44,999 bases of DNA from Nocardia pneumoniae NBRC 100136 (GCF_000308755.1 NZ_BAGF01000013.1:1-44999), one strand, 5' to 3'. Shown: positions 1 to 33,936, numbered from the stretch's first letter. Translations and numbers: made by a program. Notes: a model not told the origin generated them from the letters alone.

Positions 1-1
1 G

Positions 2-9376
<9,375 letters not shown>

Positions 9377-9398
9377 GCGCGGCGGCGCACCTGTCGCC

Positions 9399-9425
9399 GG
9401 GCCGGGCCACCGCTGGGCCCGGCCC
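9399..9425 (+). terminator. GC hairpin after first NRPS gene
   Basis: A perfect 10-bp inverted repeat (GGGCCGGGCC / GGCCCGGCCC) with a 7-nt loop starts 22 nt after the first NRPS stop codon. No T-tract follows, as is common in high-GC actinobacteria. It suggests the two NRPS genes are not simply one read-through transcript. Confidence 0.55.
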
Positions 9426-9669
9426 TGACGGCTTCGCGACACCAATCCCGCGCCGGGAGGGAATAATCGTCGCAAGCACTCGCCCGCTCTCCGGGAGCTC
9501 GTGGGTCCGTCGCGCTCGGCCGTGCCGCGGCGGATTACGTAACGATCGGTATGCGCGCGTTCGATGATCATGAGGGCGGGAGTGCGTGGCAACAACAGAC
9601 AGGGTGAGGCATCTCGATGGTTCGGGCGGTCCGGCAGCGGTATGACGAGACTGCGGGAGCGGTGCACGC
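9426..9669 (+). promoter_or_regulatory. Leader/promoter region of second NRPS gene
   Basis: The rest of the 293-nt gap between the NRPS genes has no convincing ORF. It holds the palindrome TTACGTAA (9535-9542), which could be an operator core, and a second short palindrome ATGATCAT about 30 nt further on. A good Shine-Dalgarno GGAG (9656-9659) lies 10 nt before the ATG at 9670 and supports that start. I see no clear -35/-10 pair and no iron-box (IdeR-type) sequence. Confidence 0.35.
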
Positions 9670-26415
<16,746 letters not shown>

Positions 26416-26575
26416 TCGAATCCAATCGGTTCGGGCATGATGGGGCAACGGTGCGGTAACAATGTCCCCTGTTGTCACGACTACATAGGCCGTATGGTCG
26501 GGCGTGGTGTCCAGGGCTCCACCCCGGCGCGTGGGGCATGCAGAGCGAATCTCGAGACGAAGCGAAGGTGCGAAA
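26416..26575 (+). promoter_or_regulatory. Upstream region of mycolyltransferase-like gene
   Basis: This 160-nt gap has no coding signal. TTGTCA near 26474 followed after about 15 nt by TATGGT is a weak promoter candidate. The Shine-Dalgarno GAAGG (26564-26568) sits 7 nt before the TTG chosen as start of the next gene. No terminator hairpin for the NRPS transcript stands out. Confidence 0.3.
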
Positions 26576-27643
26576 TTGATACGTCGACAGACCCGGCGCG
26601 GCGGCCTGCGTGCCGCGGCAGCGATCGCGGCAACGGCAGTGCTCGCGGGAGTCATGACCGGTCTCGGCGCGTCCAGTGCGACAGCTGACCCGATCATCGA
26701 TTCGAAGACGCTGCTGGCCAACCCGGTCGCCCCGGACGGTTCGCGTATCACCAAGGCCGAGTACAAGGACGCGCGCAGCATCCGGCTGTACGTCTACTCG
26801 GCGGCGATGGACGAGAAGGTCATCATCGACGTCCAGCGCCCGGCCGACGCGTCCGTGCCGCGTCCCACGCTGTACCTGCTCAACGGCGCGGGCGGCGGCG
26901 AGGACGACGCCTCCTGGCAGGCGAGGACCGACGCGCTGCAATTCCTGTCGGACAAGAATGTCAACGTGATCCAGCCGATCGGCGGCAAGTGGAGCTACTA
27001 CACCGACTGGATCAAGGACGACCCGGTACTGGGCCGCAACAAGTGGAAGACCTTCTTCACCGAGGAGCTGCCCCCGCTGATCGATGGCGCGCTCGGCACC
27101 AACGGCGTGAACGCCATCGCGGGCCTGTCCACCTCGGGCACCACGGTGCTCGCGCTGCCGATCGCCAAGCCGGGCCTGTACAAGGCGGCCGCGGCCTACA
27201 GCGGCTGCGCGCAGACCAGTGACCCGGTCGGTTCGCGATTCGTGAAGCTGACCGTGGAGACCTGGGGCGGCGGCAACACCGAGAACATGTGGGGTCCCGA
27301 GGGCGGGCCGGAGTGGGTGGCCAACGACCCGTACGTGCACGCCGAGGGGCTGCGCGGGCTCGACCTCTACATCTCCACCGGCAACGGCCTGCCCGGCGAG
27401 CACGACACGCTCAACGGCCAGTACGCCCTCCCCGGCCCCTACGGTCTGGCCAACCAGATCATCATCGGCGGCGTGATCGAGGCGGGCACCAACTACTGCA
27501 CGCACAACCTGAAGACCAAGCTGGACCAGCTGGGTATCCCGGCCACCTACAACTTCCGCGACTCGGGCACCCACTCGTGGGGTTACTGGCGCGACGAGTT
27601 CCAGCGTTCGTGGCCGGTGCTCCAGCGCGGCCTCGGCATCTGA
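26576..27643 (+). CDS. Exported mycolyltransferase/antigen-85-type esterase
   Basis: 355-residue secreted alpha/beta hydrolase of the antigen 85 (Esterase, PF00756) type; such enzymes move mycolic acids between trehalose and cell-wall arabinogalactan in Corynebacteriales. A signal peptide is clear: MIRRQTRRGG, then a hydrophobic Ala/Val/Leu stretch, likely cleaved after ASSATA before DP. The start is TTG at 26576, chosen because GAAGG lies 7 nt upstream and the signal peptide begins exactly there; an upstream in-frame start would add an arginine-rich tail. Nucleophile Ser185 lies in GLSTSG (classical members have GxSMxG), His333 in GTHSWGYW, and a candidate acid Glu is in GGVIEAGTNYC. A close paralogue lies at 37454. 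It is followed by a bidirectional terminator. Mycolyl transfer itself is inferred; general esterase activity remains possible. Confidence 0.9.
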   Translation: MIRRQTRRGGLRAAAAIAATAVLAGVMTGLGASSATADPIIDSKTLLANPVAPDGSRITKAEYKDARSIRLYVYSAAMDEKVIIDVQRPADASVPRPTLYLLNGAGGGEDDASWQARTDALQFLSDKNVNVIQPIGGKWSYYTDWIKDDPVLGRNKWKTFFTEELPPLIDGALGTNGVNAIAGLSTSGTTVLALPIAKPGLYKAAAAYSGCAQTSDPVGSRFVKLTVETWGGGNTENMWGPEGGPEWVANDPYVHAEGLRGLDLYISTGNGLPGEHDTLNGQYALPGPYGLANQIIIGGVIEAGTNYCTHNLKTKLDQLGIPATYNFRDSGTHSWGYWRDEFQRSWPVLQRGLGI

Positions 27644-27680
27644 GCCGCTGACCCGATCGGGATCACCCGTCGCCAACCAC

Positions 27681-27723
27681 GCCGACCGCCTGGTTGCCCA
27701 CCTTAGGCAACCAGGCGGTCGGC
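27681..27723. terminator. Bidirectional terminator hairpin, 18-bp perfect stem
   Basis: GCCGACCGCCTGGTTGCC and its exact reverse complement flank a 7-nt loop, between the converging stop codons of the mycolyltransferase-like gene (27643) and the SDR gene (27728). TGTTTC follows on the plus strand. Position and symmetry make it a good terminator for both strands. Confidence 0.85.
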
Positions 27724-27727
27724 TGTT

Positions 27728-28753
27728 TCAGACCCAGTTCTCGATCCAGTACTTCCAGATCCGCGGCGCGTAGGCGTCCAGGGGCGGGACCTTGATGTCG
27801 CTGCCCGCGAGCGCCGCGCTGGTGTGGCGGCAGTCGAACCAGCAGGTGAATTCGCTGTGCTCCAGGACATCCAGCGGAACGCCGACACGGGGCAGCAGCC
27901 AGTTGGCGCCGGGGACGCGCAGCATCATGTCGAGGGTGCGTTTGGGCATCACCTCCACCAGGTGCGGCGCGCCCGCCTCGTCGGCGAACAGGTTGAGTGC
28001 CTCGACCGCGCTCTGCCTGCGCGGGTCCACCAGGTGGTAGGTGATCTTGTCCGAGCCGGGCTGGTGCGCGATGTGGTCCAGGGCACGCGCGACGAAATCG
28101 ACCGGGACCATGTTGGTCTCGCCGAGCTTGGGCACCAGCACCGGCAGCAGCCTGGGCAGTTGTGCGCCCATGCGCAGCAGGCGGAAGAAGTAGTAGGGCC
28201 CGTCGATGCGATCGATCTCGCCGGTCCTGGAATGGCCGATCACGATCGACGGACGATAGATGCGCCAGCGCAGCGAGGATTCCCGCACGATCCGCTCGGC
28301 TTCGAACTTGGCCCGCTGCATCGGCGTTGCCAGCGACTGACCGCGGTCGAACATGTCCTCGGTGAACAGGCCCTCGCTGGACCCGGCCACCTCCACGGTC
28401 GAAACATGATGCAGCAGCTCGGCGTTCAGCTCCTCGGCGACGTCGACCAGATGCCGGGTCCCGCCGCCGCGCTCGGTCAGGTCGTAGCTGGCCGCCAAGT
28501 GGAAGACGTGCTCGATGCCGCCGCGATGCCGCGCCAGCCACGTCGGGTCGATGCCGAGCCCGGGGGCGCCGAGATCGCCGCGCACCATGCGGACGCGATC
28601 GCCGCCCGCCCATTCCTGTGCGCAGCAGGCGAACCGGTCGGCCGAGGCGTCGCCCGGCCGGACCAGTACATGGATGTCACCCTCGCGTTTCAGCAGCTCG
28701 GGGATGAGGAACCGACCGATGAACCCAGTTGCCCCGGTAACCAGGTAAGTCAT
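27728..28753 (-). CDS. Extended SDR oxidoreductase, fatty acyl-CoA reductase-like
   Basis: 341-residue NAD(P)-binding protein of the extended SDR / NAD_binding_4 type. The N-terminus carries the Rossmann motif TGATGFIG (residues 7-14) and later VFHLAASYD, HHVSTVEVAG and RPSIVIGHSRTG, as in the reductase domain of mycobacterial AcrA1-like acyl-CoA reductases. It is about half the length of those two-domain proteins. At the YxxxK position the sequence is MQRAK, so the usual catalytic Tyr is Met145 while Lys149 is kept. The start is the ATG at 28753, with only a weak Shine-Dalgarno. It lies 48 nt downstream of the crotonase gene on the same strand, so the two are probably co-transcribed. Substrate unknown; reductase activity is uncertain given the missing Tyr. 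Confidence 0.85.
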   Translation of the reverse strand: MTYLVTGATGFIGRFLIPELLKREGDIHVLVRPGDASADRFACCAQEWAGGDRVRMVRGDLGAPGLGIDPTWLARHRGGIEHVFHLAASYDLTERGGGTRHLVDVAEELNAELLHHVSTVEVAGSSEGLFTEDMFDRGQSLATPMQRAKFEAERIVRESSLRWRIYRPSIVIGHSRTGEIDRIDGPYYFFRLLRMGAQLPRLLPVLVPKLGETNMVPVDFVARALDHIAHQPGSDKITYHLVDPRRQSAVEALNLFADEAGAPHLVEVMPKRTLDMMLRVPGANWLLPRVGVPLDVLEHSEFTCWFDCRHTSAALAGSDIKVPPLDAYAPRIWKYWIENWV

Positions 28754-28801
28754 AGCCGATGAACATAGTCGCCTGTCGCCGGGTTCCTCGCGGCGGGCCG
28801 A

Positions 28802-29623
28802 TCAGTCGGCGAAGACGGGCTTGCGCTTGGTGAGCATCGCCGTGGCGCCCTCGACGAAATCCGCAGACCGCAACAACTCGGTCTGCCCGGCCTTTTCGGC
28901 GGCCAGCGCCGCGTCCAGCGAGGTCAGCGTGGCCTGGTTCAGCGCCTGCTTGGTGAGTTCCAGCGCGCGGCGCGGTCCCGAAGCGATCTTCGCGACGGCT
29001 TGCGCGACCGCGTCGTCGAGTTCGTCATCGGGGACGACCGCCGTGAACAATCCGGCCGCCTTCGCGGCAGGAGCGGGCAGCCGCTCGCCGAGCAGCGCCA
29101 TCCGCGCGGCGAGCGGGCGGCCCGCCGCCGCGGCGACCAGCGCGGCCGCACCGCCGTCGGGCATCAAGCCGATGTTGATGAAAGCCAGCAGCAGGTAGGA
29201 ATCCTCGCTGGCATAGACGAGGTCGGCGGCCAGCGCGATGCCGACGCCGACGCCCGCGGCGGCGCCCCGGATGCGCGCGATCACCGGGACCGGCGCGTCG
29301 ACGATGGCGCGGACCAGCCGGTTCGCCGCGTCCATCACCATGTCGGAGGTGATGCCGCGGCGCGCCTCGTCGGCGCTGGCCGACAGGTCGGCGCCGGTGC
29401 AGAAATCCCCGCCCTCACCGGTCAGGACGACCACGCGCACCGCGCGGTCCTCGGCCGCGGCGTGGAAGGCGTCCCCGAGCGCGACCATCGTGTCGTAGTC
29501 GATGGCGTTCTTGCGCTTCGGCTTGGTGATCGTGACCCGGAGCACCTTGCCGTCCTTGACCGCGGTGAACCCAGCCGCGGCCACCGGCACGTCGGCGGCA
29601 TCCACGGAATCGGTGTTGCTCAT
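28802..29623 (-). CDS. Enoyl-CoA hydratase/isomerase family protein (PaaG-like motifs)
   Basis: 273-residue crotonase-fold protein acting on acyl-CoA thioesters. Oxyanion-hole segments are visible as FCTGADLSA and RGAAAGVGVGIALAADLVYAS. The two Glu of classical enoyl-CoA hydratases are absent: the PEI-type position reads AFI and the second reads AARMALLG. Instead FINIGLMPDGG (Asp156) and the following LLGERLPAPAA resemble PaaG-type isomerases, where an Asp at this place is catalytic; this is from memory and moderate. Start ATG at 29623 is set by AGGAG just upstream; a longer reading from 29662 has no such site. The gene is divergent from the tandem TetR regulator and shares a 127-nt regulatory gap with it, so it is a likely target. 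Confidence 0.9.
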   Translation of the reverse strand: MSNTDSVDAADVPVAAAGFTAVKDGKVLRVTITKPKRKNAIDYDTMVALGDAFHAAAEDRAVRVVVLTGEGGDFCTGADLSASADEARRGITSDMVMDAANRLVRAIVDAPVPVIARIRGAAAGVGVGIALAADLVYASEDSYLLLAFINIGLMPDGGAAALVAAAAGRPLAARMALLGERLPAPAAKAAGLFTAVVPDDELDDAVAQAVAKIASGPRRALELTKQALNQATLTSLDAALAAEKAGQTELLRSADFVEGATAMLTKRKPVFAD

Positions 29624-29668
29624 GTTCGCTCCTACGCTGGAATTCGGCGGCTGCCGGGCCATGAATAC

Positions 29669-29697
29669 TGGTTAACTTTGCGAATTGTGGTTAACTT
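29669..29697. promoter_or_regulatory. Direct repeat TGGTTAACTT x2, candidate operator
   Basis: Two exact copies of the 10-mer TGGTTAACTT (29669-29678 and 29688-29697), 19 bp apart, sit in the divergent gap between the crotonase and TetR genes. Each contains the palindrome GTTAAC. The AT-rich composition stands out from its surroundings. Spacing near two helical turns suits two adjacent binding units. Confidence 0.6.
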
Positions 29698-29750
29698 AGG
29701 TTCCATTGTCGGGCGCTGTCAACCAGCGCCGCCGGAGAACGGAGAGGTGC

Positions 29751-30989
29751 ATGGTCGCGGATCGCAGCGAGATCGGTCTCGCTCCCGCGCGGCCCGACCC
29801 GGGAAGCCGGGCGGGTGCGGAGGGCGCACCGCGGGTGCGGCGCCGCCCCAAGGACCGCAAGGTGCAGATCATCCGCGCCGCCGCGCGAGCGTTCAGCGAA
29901 CGCGGGTACTACCCGGTGGGTGTGGACGAGATCGCCGCGGAGGTCGGGATCTCCGGTCCCGCGCTGTATCGGCATTTCACGAACAAATACGCGCTGTTGG
30001 TGGCGGCCGCCGAGGAGGGCGCACGGCATCTGCTGACCGTCGCCCGATCCGCCGACGACGCACGTCTCGACCCAGCGCAGCGCCTGGACGCCCTGATCCG
30101 CGCGATCAGCGAGCACACCATCGAGATCCGCCGCGAAGCCGGGCTCTACCGCTGGGAACGGCGTTACCTCGAACGCGACGACCGCGTTCGGATCAAGCAG
30201 ATCTACGACGACCTGAACAACACCCTCGCCGCGCCGATCGCACTGCTGCGGCCCACCGCGCCGCCCGCGGATGTGGCGATGCTGGCCGCGGGTGTGCTGA
30301 GCGCGATAGCGAGCATCGCGGCGCACCGCACCGCGCTGTCGAGTGCCAGACTGCTTCCCCTGCTGCACGAGATGGCCTGGGCCGTCCTGCGGACCGAACT
30401 GCCTGCCGCCCCGGCCGAGCCCGACCCTGGTTCCCCGGTCCGCGGCATCCCGGTGACCTCGAAGCGGGAACAGCTGCTCACCGAGGCGATCCGGATCTTC
30501 GGCAGGCAGGGCTACCACGAGGCGAGCATCGAGGAGATCGGCGCCGCCGTCGGGATCAACGCCTCCAGCGTGTACCGGTACTTCGCGAGCAAGTCCGACT
30601 TGCTCGCCGCGGCTTTCTACCGCACCGGCGACCGGCTGGCCATCGCGATCACCGAGGCGCTGGCCGAGGCGACCAGCCGGGAGGACGCGGCCCGGCGCCT
30701 GGCCGACCGCTACGCCAAGCTCAGCTTCGCCATGCCCGAGATCATGCCGGTCTACTACGCCGAATTCAGCAACCTGCCGCAGTCCGAACAGCACAAGCTG
30801 CGCGCCATCCAGCGCCAGAACGTGCTGGAGTGGGCCAACCTGCTCGACGGCGACCCGGTGGAGGCGCGCTTCCGCGTGCACGCCGCGATCGGCCAGGTGA
30901 TCGACGTGGGCATGCTGATCCGATTCGATGCCCGCCCAGCGCAACTCGCGCGCGTCACGGCGCTGATGGACGCGGTGCTGCTCGGCTGA
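29751..30989 (+). CDS. TetR-family regulator with two HTH domains in one chain
   Basis: 412-residue transcriptional regulator. It contains two complete TetR_N helix-turn-helix regions: residues ~37-83 (AFSERGYYPVGVDEIAAEVG, then ALYRHFTNK) and ~238-285 (IFGRQGYHEASIEEIGAAVG, then SVYRYFASK). Each is followed by its own ligand-binding-like helical segment, so the chain is a fused tandem of two ~200-residue TetR proteins, whereas ordinary members act as homodimers. Start ATG at 29751 is set by GGAG (29741-29744) six nt upstream. The gene is divergent from the crotonase-SDR pair, with a repeated TGGTTAACTT motif between them, and ends 9 nt before the converging ALDH gene. It probably represses neighbouring lipid genes and itself; the ligand may be an acyl-CoA, which is inference. 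Confidence 0.92.
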   Translation: MVADRSEIGLAPARPDPGSRAGAEGAPRVRRRPKDRKVQIIRAAARAFSERGYYPVGVDEIAAEVGISGPALYRHFTNKYALLVAAAEEGARHLLTVARSADDARLDPAQRLDALIRAISEHTIEIRREAGLYRWERRYLERDDRVRIKQIYDDLNNTLAAPIALLRPTAPPADVAMLAAGVLSAIASIAAHRTALSSARLLPLLHEMAWAVLRTELPAAPAEPDPGSPVRGIPVTSKREQLLTEAIRIFGRQGYHEASIEEIGAAVGINASSVYRYFASKSDLLAAAFYRTGDRLAIAITEALAEATSREDAARRLADRYAKLSFAMPEIMPVYYAEFSNLPQSEQHKLRAIQRQNVLEWANLLDGDPVEARFRVHAAIGQVIDVGMLIRFDARPAQLARVTALMDAVLLG

Positions 30990-30998
30990 GCCCGCGGC

Positions 30999-32522
30999 TC
31001 AGGTGCGTGCGTGCCGGATCCGGAAGATCGTTCGGGCCAGCCGCAGGTGGCGCGGGTGCCGGTCGAACGTGGACAGGTTCACCGGCGCCTGGTATCGCTT
31101 CCGCGCGATGGCCAGTGTCCTGCTGAACTCGCGCAGGCCCTGGTCGCCGTGGCTGTGGCCCTGCCCGTACTCGCCGACGCCGCCGAAGGGCAACGCCGGG
31201 ATGCCCGCGTAGGCGGTGGAGGAGTTGATCGTCACCACCCCGACCCGCAGCCGCTCGGCGAACGCCTCGATCTCGTGCACGTCCCGGGTGAACACCGACA
31301 CCGCGACGTCGGTGCCGACCGCGTTGATCCGTTCGGCGGCGTCGTCCATGCTCGCCACCTTGTTCACGATCAGCACCGGGCCGATGCCCTCGCCGGTGAT
31401 GGCGCTGCTCTCCTCCGGCACCTCGGCCAGCACGATCGGCTCGATGTAGGGCTCGCGGATCGAGTCCAGCCCGCCGACCACCGCGCGTCCGCCGCGGGCC
31501 ACCGCGTCGCGCACCTGCCTGCGCACCACGTCGACCTGTGACTCCATGATCATCGGGCCGTAGGACGCCTTGCGGTCCGCGCCCGGCCGCAGCCTGCGAG
31601 CCTGGTCGGCGACCAGTTCCAGGAAGCGGTCGTAAACCGACTGGGCGACGTAGGCTCGCTGGATGCCGGTGGCGTTCTGCCCGGCGTTGGCCATCGCGCC
31701 GAACACCGCGGCCTCGGCGGCGTCGTCGAGCTTCGCGTCCACGTGCACGACCATGCTGCCCTTGCCGCTGCGCTCGACGACGACCGGCGTCATGGTCCGC
31801 GCGCACGCCGCGATGACCTCGCGGGCGCCCGCCTCCGGGCCCGCGTAGGCGATCTTGTCGACCTTGGCCCGGCACAGCGCCGTGCCGGTCGCGCTGTCGC
31901 CGGTGACCACCTGCAGCACCGGTTGATTCGGCGCCAGCCGGGCCCAGCTGTCGGCCAGCCACACTCCGACGCCGGTGGTGAGCTCGTGCGGCTTGAAGAC
32001 CACCGCATTGCCAGCGGCCATCGCGTAGGCGATCGAACCCATCGGAGTGAATACCGGATTGTTCCACGGCCCGAGCACCCCGACCACGCCCAGCGGCAGG
32101 TAGCCGACCGAGGCCCGCTGATTGCGGCTCAGCCAGCTGGAACCGATGCGCCGCCGGTCCAGCGCGCGGGCGGCGTTGCGCGCGGCCCAATCCAGGTTCT
32201 CCACCGCGAGCATCACCTCGATCGCGGCGTCCACCTCCGGTTTTCCGGTCTCCTCGCACAGCAGGGCGACCAATTCGCCCGAGCGCCGGGCGATATCGCG
32301 CTTCCAATCCAGCAGCCAGCGCCTGCGAGTGCTGAATCCCAGCTCGGCCCACCACTTTTCGGCGGCGCGGGCGGTGCGCACGGCGCGGTTCAGTTCACCG
32401 CTGCCCATCACGGCATAGTTGCCGACGACCTCGCCGGTGCGCGGATCGTAAGACGTGAGCACGTTCGTTCGGCCCGTTCCTCCCGGACGCGCCGCCACCC
32501 ATGGCTGCGCGGACTCGGCCAT
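30999..32522 (-). CDS. Aldehyde dehydrogenase-family protein lacking catalytic Cys
   Basis: 507-residue ALDH-superfamily protein, nearest in feel to succinate-semialdehyde dehydrogenase GabD2-like enzymes. NAD-binding and structural landmarks are present: LGVVGVLGPWNNPV, VFKPHE, PVVVERSGKG (the family general-base Glu), and LPFGGVGEYGQG. At the active site NAGQxC reads NAGQNA, so the nucleophilic Cys is Ala284 (codon complementary to 31671-31673). The reading frame is intact, so this is not a frameshifted pseudogene. The start is the ATG at 32522, preceded by GAGAGG; the in-frame GTG two codons upstream is less well placed. It faces the tandem TetR gene tail to tail and is divergent from drrABC. 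Ordinary dehydrogenase activity is not expected; any other role is unknown. Confidence 0.9.
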   Translation of the reverse strand: MAESAQPWVAARPGGTGRTNVLTSYDPRTGEVVGNYAVMGSGELNRAVRTARAAEKWWAELGFSTRRRWLLDWKRDIARRSGELVALLCEETGKPEVDAAIEVMLAVENLDWAARNAARALDRRRIGSSWLSRNQRASVGYLPLGVVGVLGPWNNPVFTPMGSIAYAMAAGNAVVFKPHELTTGVGVWLADSWARLAPNQPVLQVVTGDSATGTALCRAKVDKIAYAGPEAGAREVIAACARTMTPVVVERSGKGSMVVHVDAKLDDAAEAAVFGAMANAGQNATGIQRAYVAQSVYDRFLELVADQARRLRPGADRKASYGPMIMESQVDVVRRQVRDAVARGGRAVVGGLDSIREPYIEPIVLAEVPEESSAITGEGIGPVLIVNKVASMDDAAERINAVGTDVAVSVFTRDVHEIEAFAERLRVGVVTINSSTAYAGIPALPFGGVGEYGQGHSHGDQGLREFSRTLAIARKRYQAPVNLSTFDRHPRHLRLARTIFRIRHART

Positions 32523-32952
32523 GATCACCTCTCGCAGTGTCGAAACCAGCGTGCGGACCGCTCAGCGGGGCGCAGCCGCGGACGAGTGAGTGTGGTCCCC
32601 CACAGTGCAGACTATGGGCAGGTGCGGCGGGCCGACAAGGCTGCGCCCCCAGCACTTGGACGCCCCGGATCGTCCTCACCAGCGTGGATTCCTTGCGTGA
32701 CGAACTGGGAGCGGGAAATGTGAGTAAGGACACAATTGATGGGCGCCCGAGTGGGCCGCCGCCTCGCCTTCGCTCGGCCCGGCGCGGGCTGTGGACGGAC
32801 TTCGTCCGGCCGCGCCGCCCAGGTATCCGCGCGAGGCGAAAGCCGCGGCGAGCGGGCCGGTAACATCACGCCGAGCGCGACGGATCACCAATCCGAGCGC
32901 AAGCATGCGCTCGGGCGACCTCGTCGCCGCACCGGCCGATAGTGGAGAGTTG
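32523..32952. promoter_or_regulatory. Divergent intergenic region, ALDH / drrABC
   Basis: 430 nt without a credible gene; the short ORFs here have no family resemblance and poor start contexts. It holds a nested inverted repeat, GGCGCGG (32781-32787) with CCGCGCC (32810-32816) enclosing CGGAC-TTC-GTCCG (32796-32808), which could be a hairpin or operator. TAACAT (32861-32866) is a possible -10 for drrA, without a clear -35. GGAG at 32944-32947 is the ribosome site for the ATG at 32953. Confidence 0.4.
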
Positions 32953-33936
32953 ATGCCGAGTTCCAACCAAGCAGATTCGCGTGCGGGTGAGCCAGCGGTC
33001 CGGGTAGCGGACGTCCGCAAGTCATTCGGCGACGTGCATGCGCTGCAAGGCATCAGCTTCGTCGCCGAACGCGCCTCCGTCCTCGGCATCCTGGGCCCCA
33101 ACGGCGCGGGCAAGACGACCACGGTCAAGGTCCTCGCCACCCTGTTGCGCCCCGACTCCGGCACCGCCGTGGTCGCCGGGCACGACGTGCTGAAGGACCC
33201 GGCCGGTGTGCGCCGGTCGATCATGATGACCGGGCAGTACGCGGCGCTGGACGAGAACCTCTCCGGCCGGGAGAACCTGGAGTTGTTCGGCAGGCTGATG
33301 GGCCTCGGCACGCGCGCGGCCCGCAAGCGCGCCGACACGCTGCTCGAGGAATTCGATCTGGTGAGCGCGGGCCGCCGTGCGGTGCGCCACTATTCGGGCG
33401 GCATGCGCCGCCGCGTCGACATCGCCTGCGGTCTGGTCGTGCGGCCCGAGGTGGTGTTCCTCGACGAGCCGACCACCGGCCTCGACCCGCGCAGCCGCCA
33501 GGGCGTCTGGGATCTGGTGACCGGGCTGAAGGAGCAGGGCATCACCGTGTTGCTCACCACGCAGTACCTCGAGGAAGCCGACGTGCTCAGCGACAACATC
33601 ATCGTGATCGACAAGGGCACGGTGATCGCCGAGGGCACCGCCGACGAACTCAAGGAGAAGACCGGCGGCAGCTACTGCGAGGTGGTCCCGCTGGATCCGA
33701 CCAAGCTGCGCACCGCCGCGTACGCGCTCGGCGACCTGGTGCCGCCCGCGGTCATGGCCGACCTGAACGGCGGCGATCGGCTGTCCATCCCGGCGCCCGA
33801 GGGCGCGGTGACCCTGACCGAGGCGTTGCGCAGGCTCGACAGCGCGGGCGTGGAGCTGGCCGACATCGCGTTGCGCCGCCCCTCGCTCGATGACGTGTTC
33901 CTGTCCATCACCGGCCACTCGGGCGGTCACGCGTGA
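32953..33936 (+). CDS. DrrA-type ABC exporter ATPase
   Basis: 327-residue ATPase of the daunorubicin-resistance DrrA family. It energises export through the two membrane proteins encoded next. Walker A GPNGAGKT (48-55), ABC signature as YSGGMRRR (~147), Walker B ending VVFLDEP (Asp171, Glu172), a His-switch replaced by Gln (LLTTQYLEEAD, typical of this family), and the C-terminal DrrA hallmark RRPSLDDVFLSITGH. The start is the ATG at 32953 with GGAG five nt upstream. The stop overlaps the GTG of the next gene. In mycobacteria the DrrABC set moves complex lipids such as phthiocerol dimycocerosates; here the NRPS product or a cell-wall lipid are possible cargo (inference). Confidence 0.93.
   Translation: MPSSNQADSRAGEPAVRVADVRKSFGDVHALQGISFVAERASVLGILGPNGAGKTTTVKVLATLLRPDSGTAVVAGHDVLKDPAGVRRSIMMTGQYAALDENLSGRENLELFGRLMGLGTRAARKRADTLLEEFDLVSAGRRAVRHYSGGMRRRVDIACGLVVRPEVVFLDEPTTGLDPRSRQGVWDLVTGLKEQGITVLLTTQYLEEADVLSDNIIVIDKGTVIAEGTADELKEKTGGSYCEVVPLDPTKLRTAAYALGDLVPPAVMADLNGGDRLSIPAPEGAVTLTEALRRLDSAGVELADIALRRPSLDDVFLSITGHSGGHA

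Noticed and set aside
9377..9669. Iron-box (IdeR/DmdR) site that would mark a siderophore NRPS
   Set aside because: I looked for a TTAGGTTAGGCTAACCTAA-like sequence here and in the other intergenic gaps and found none.
29000..31126. Plus-strand ORF of 708 codons across the crotonase and TetR genes
   Set aside because: Overlaps well-supported crotonase and TetR genes in other frames and shows no family motif.
30999..32522. ALDH as a frameshifted pseudogene
   Set aside because: The frame is open over the full family length and other motifs are intact; only the Cys is changed.
32537..32863. Small ORFs in the ALDH/drrABC gap
   Set aside because: Pro/Arg/Gly-rich random-looking translations without ribosome sites.
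32791..32952. 54-residue N-terminal extension of the DrrA-like ATPase from an upstream GTG
   Set aside because: The extension has no similarity to the family and the ATG at 32953 has a proper Shine-Dalgarno.
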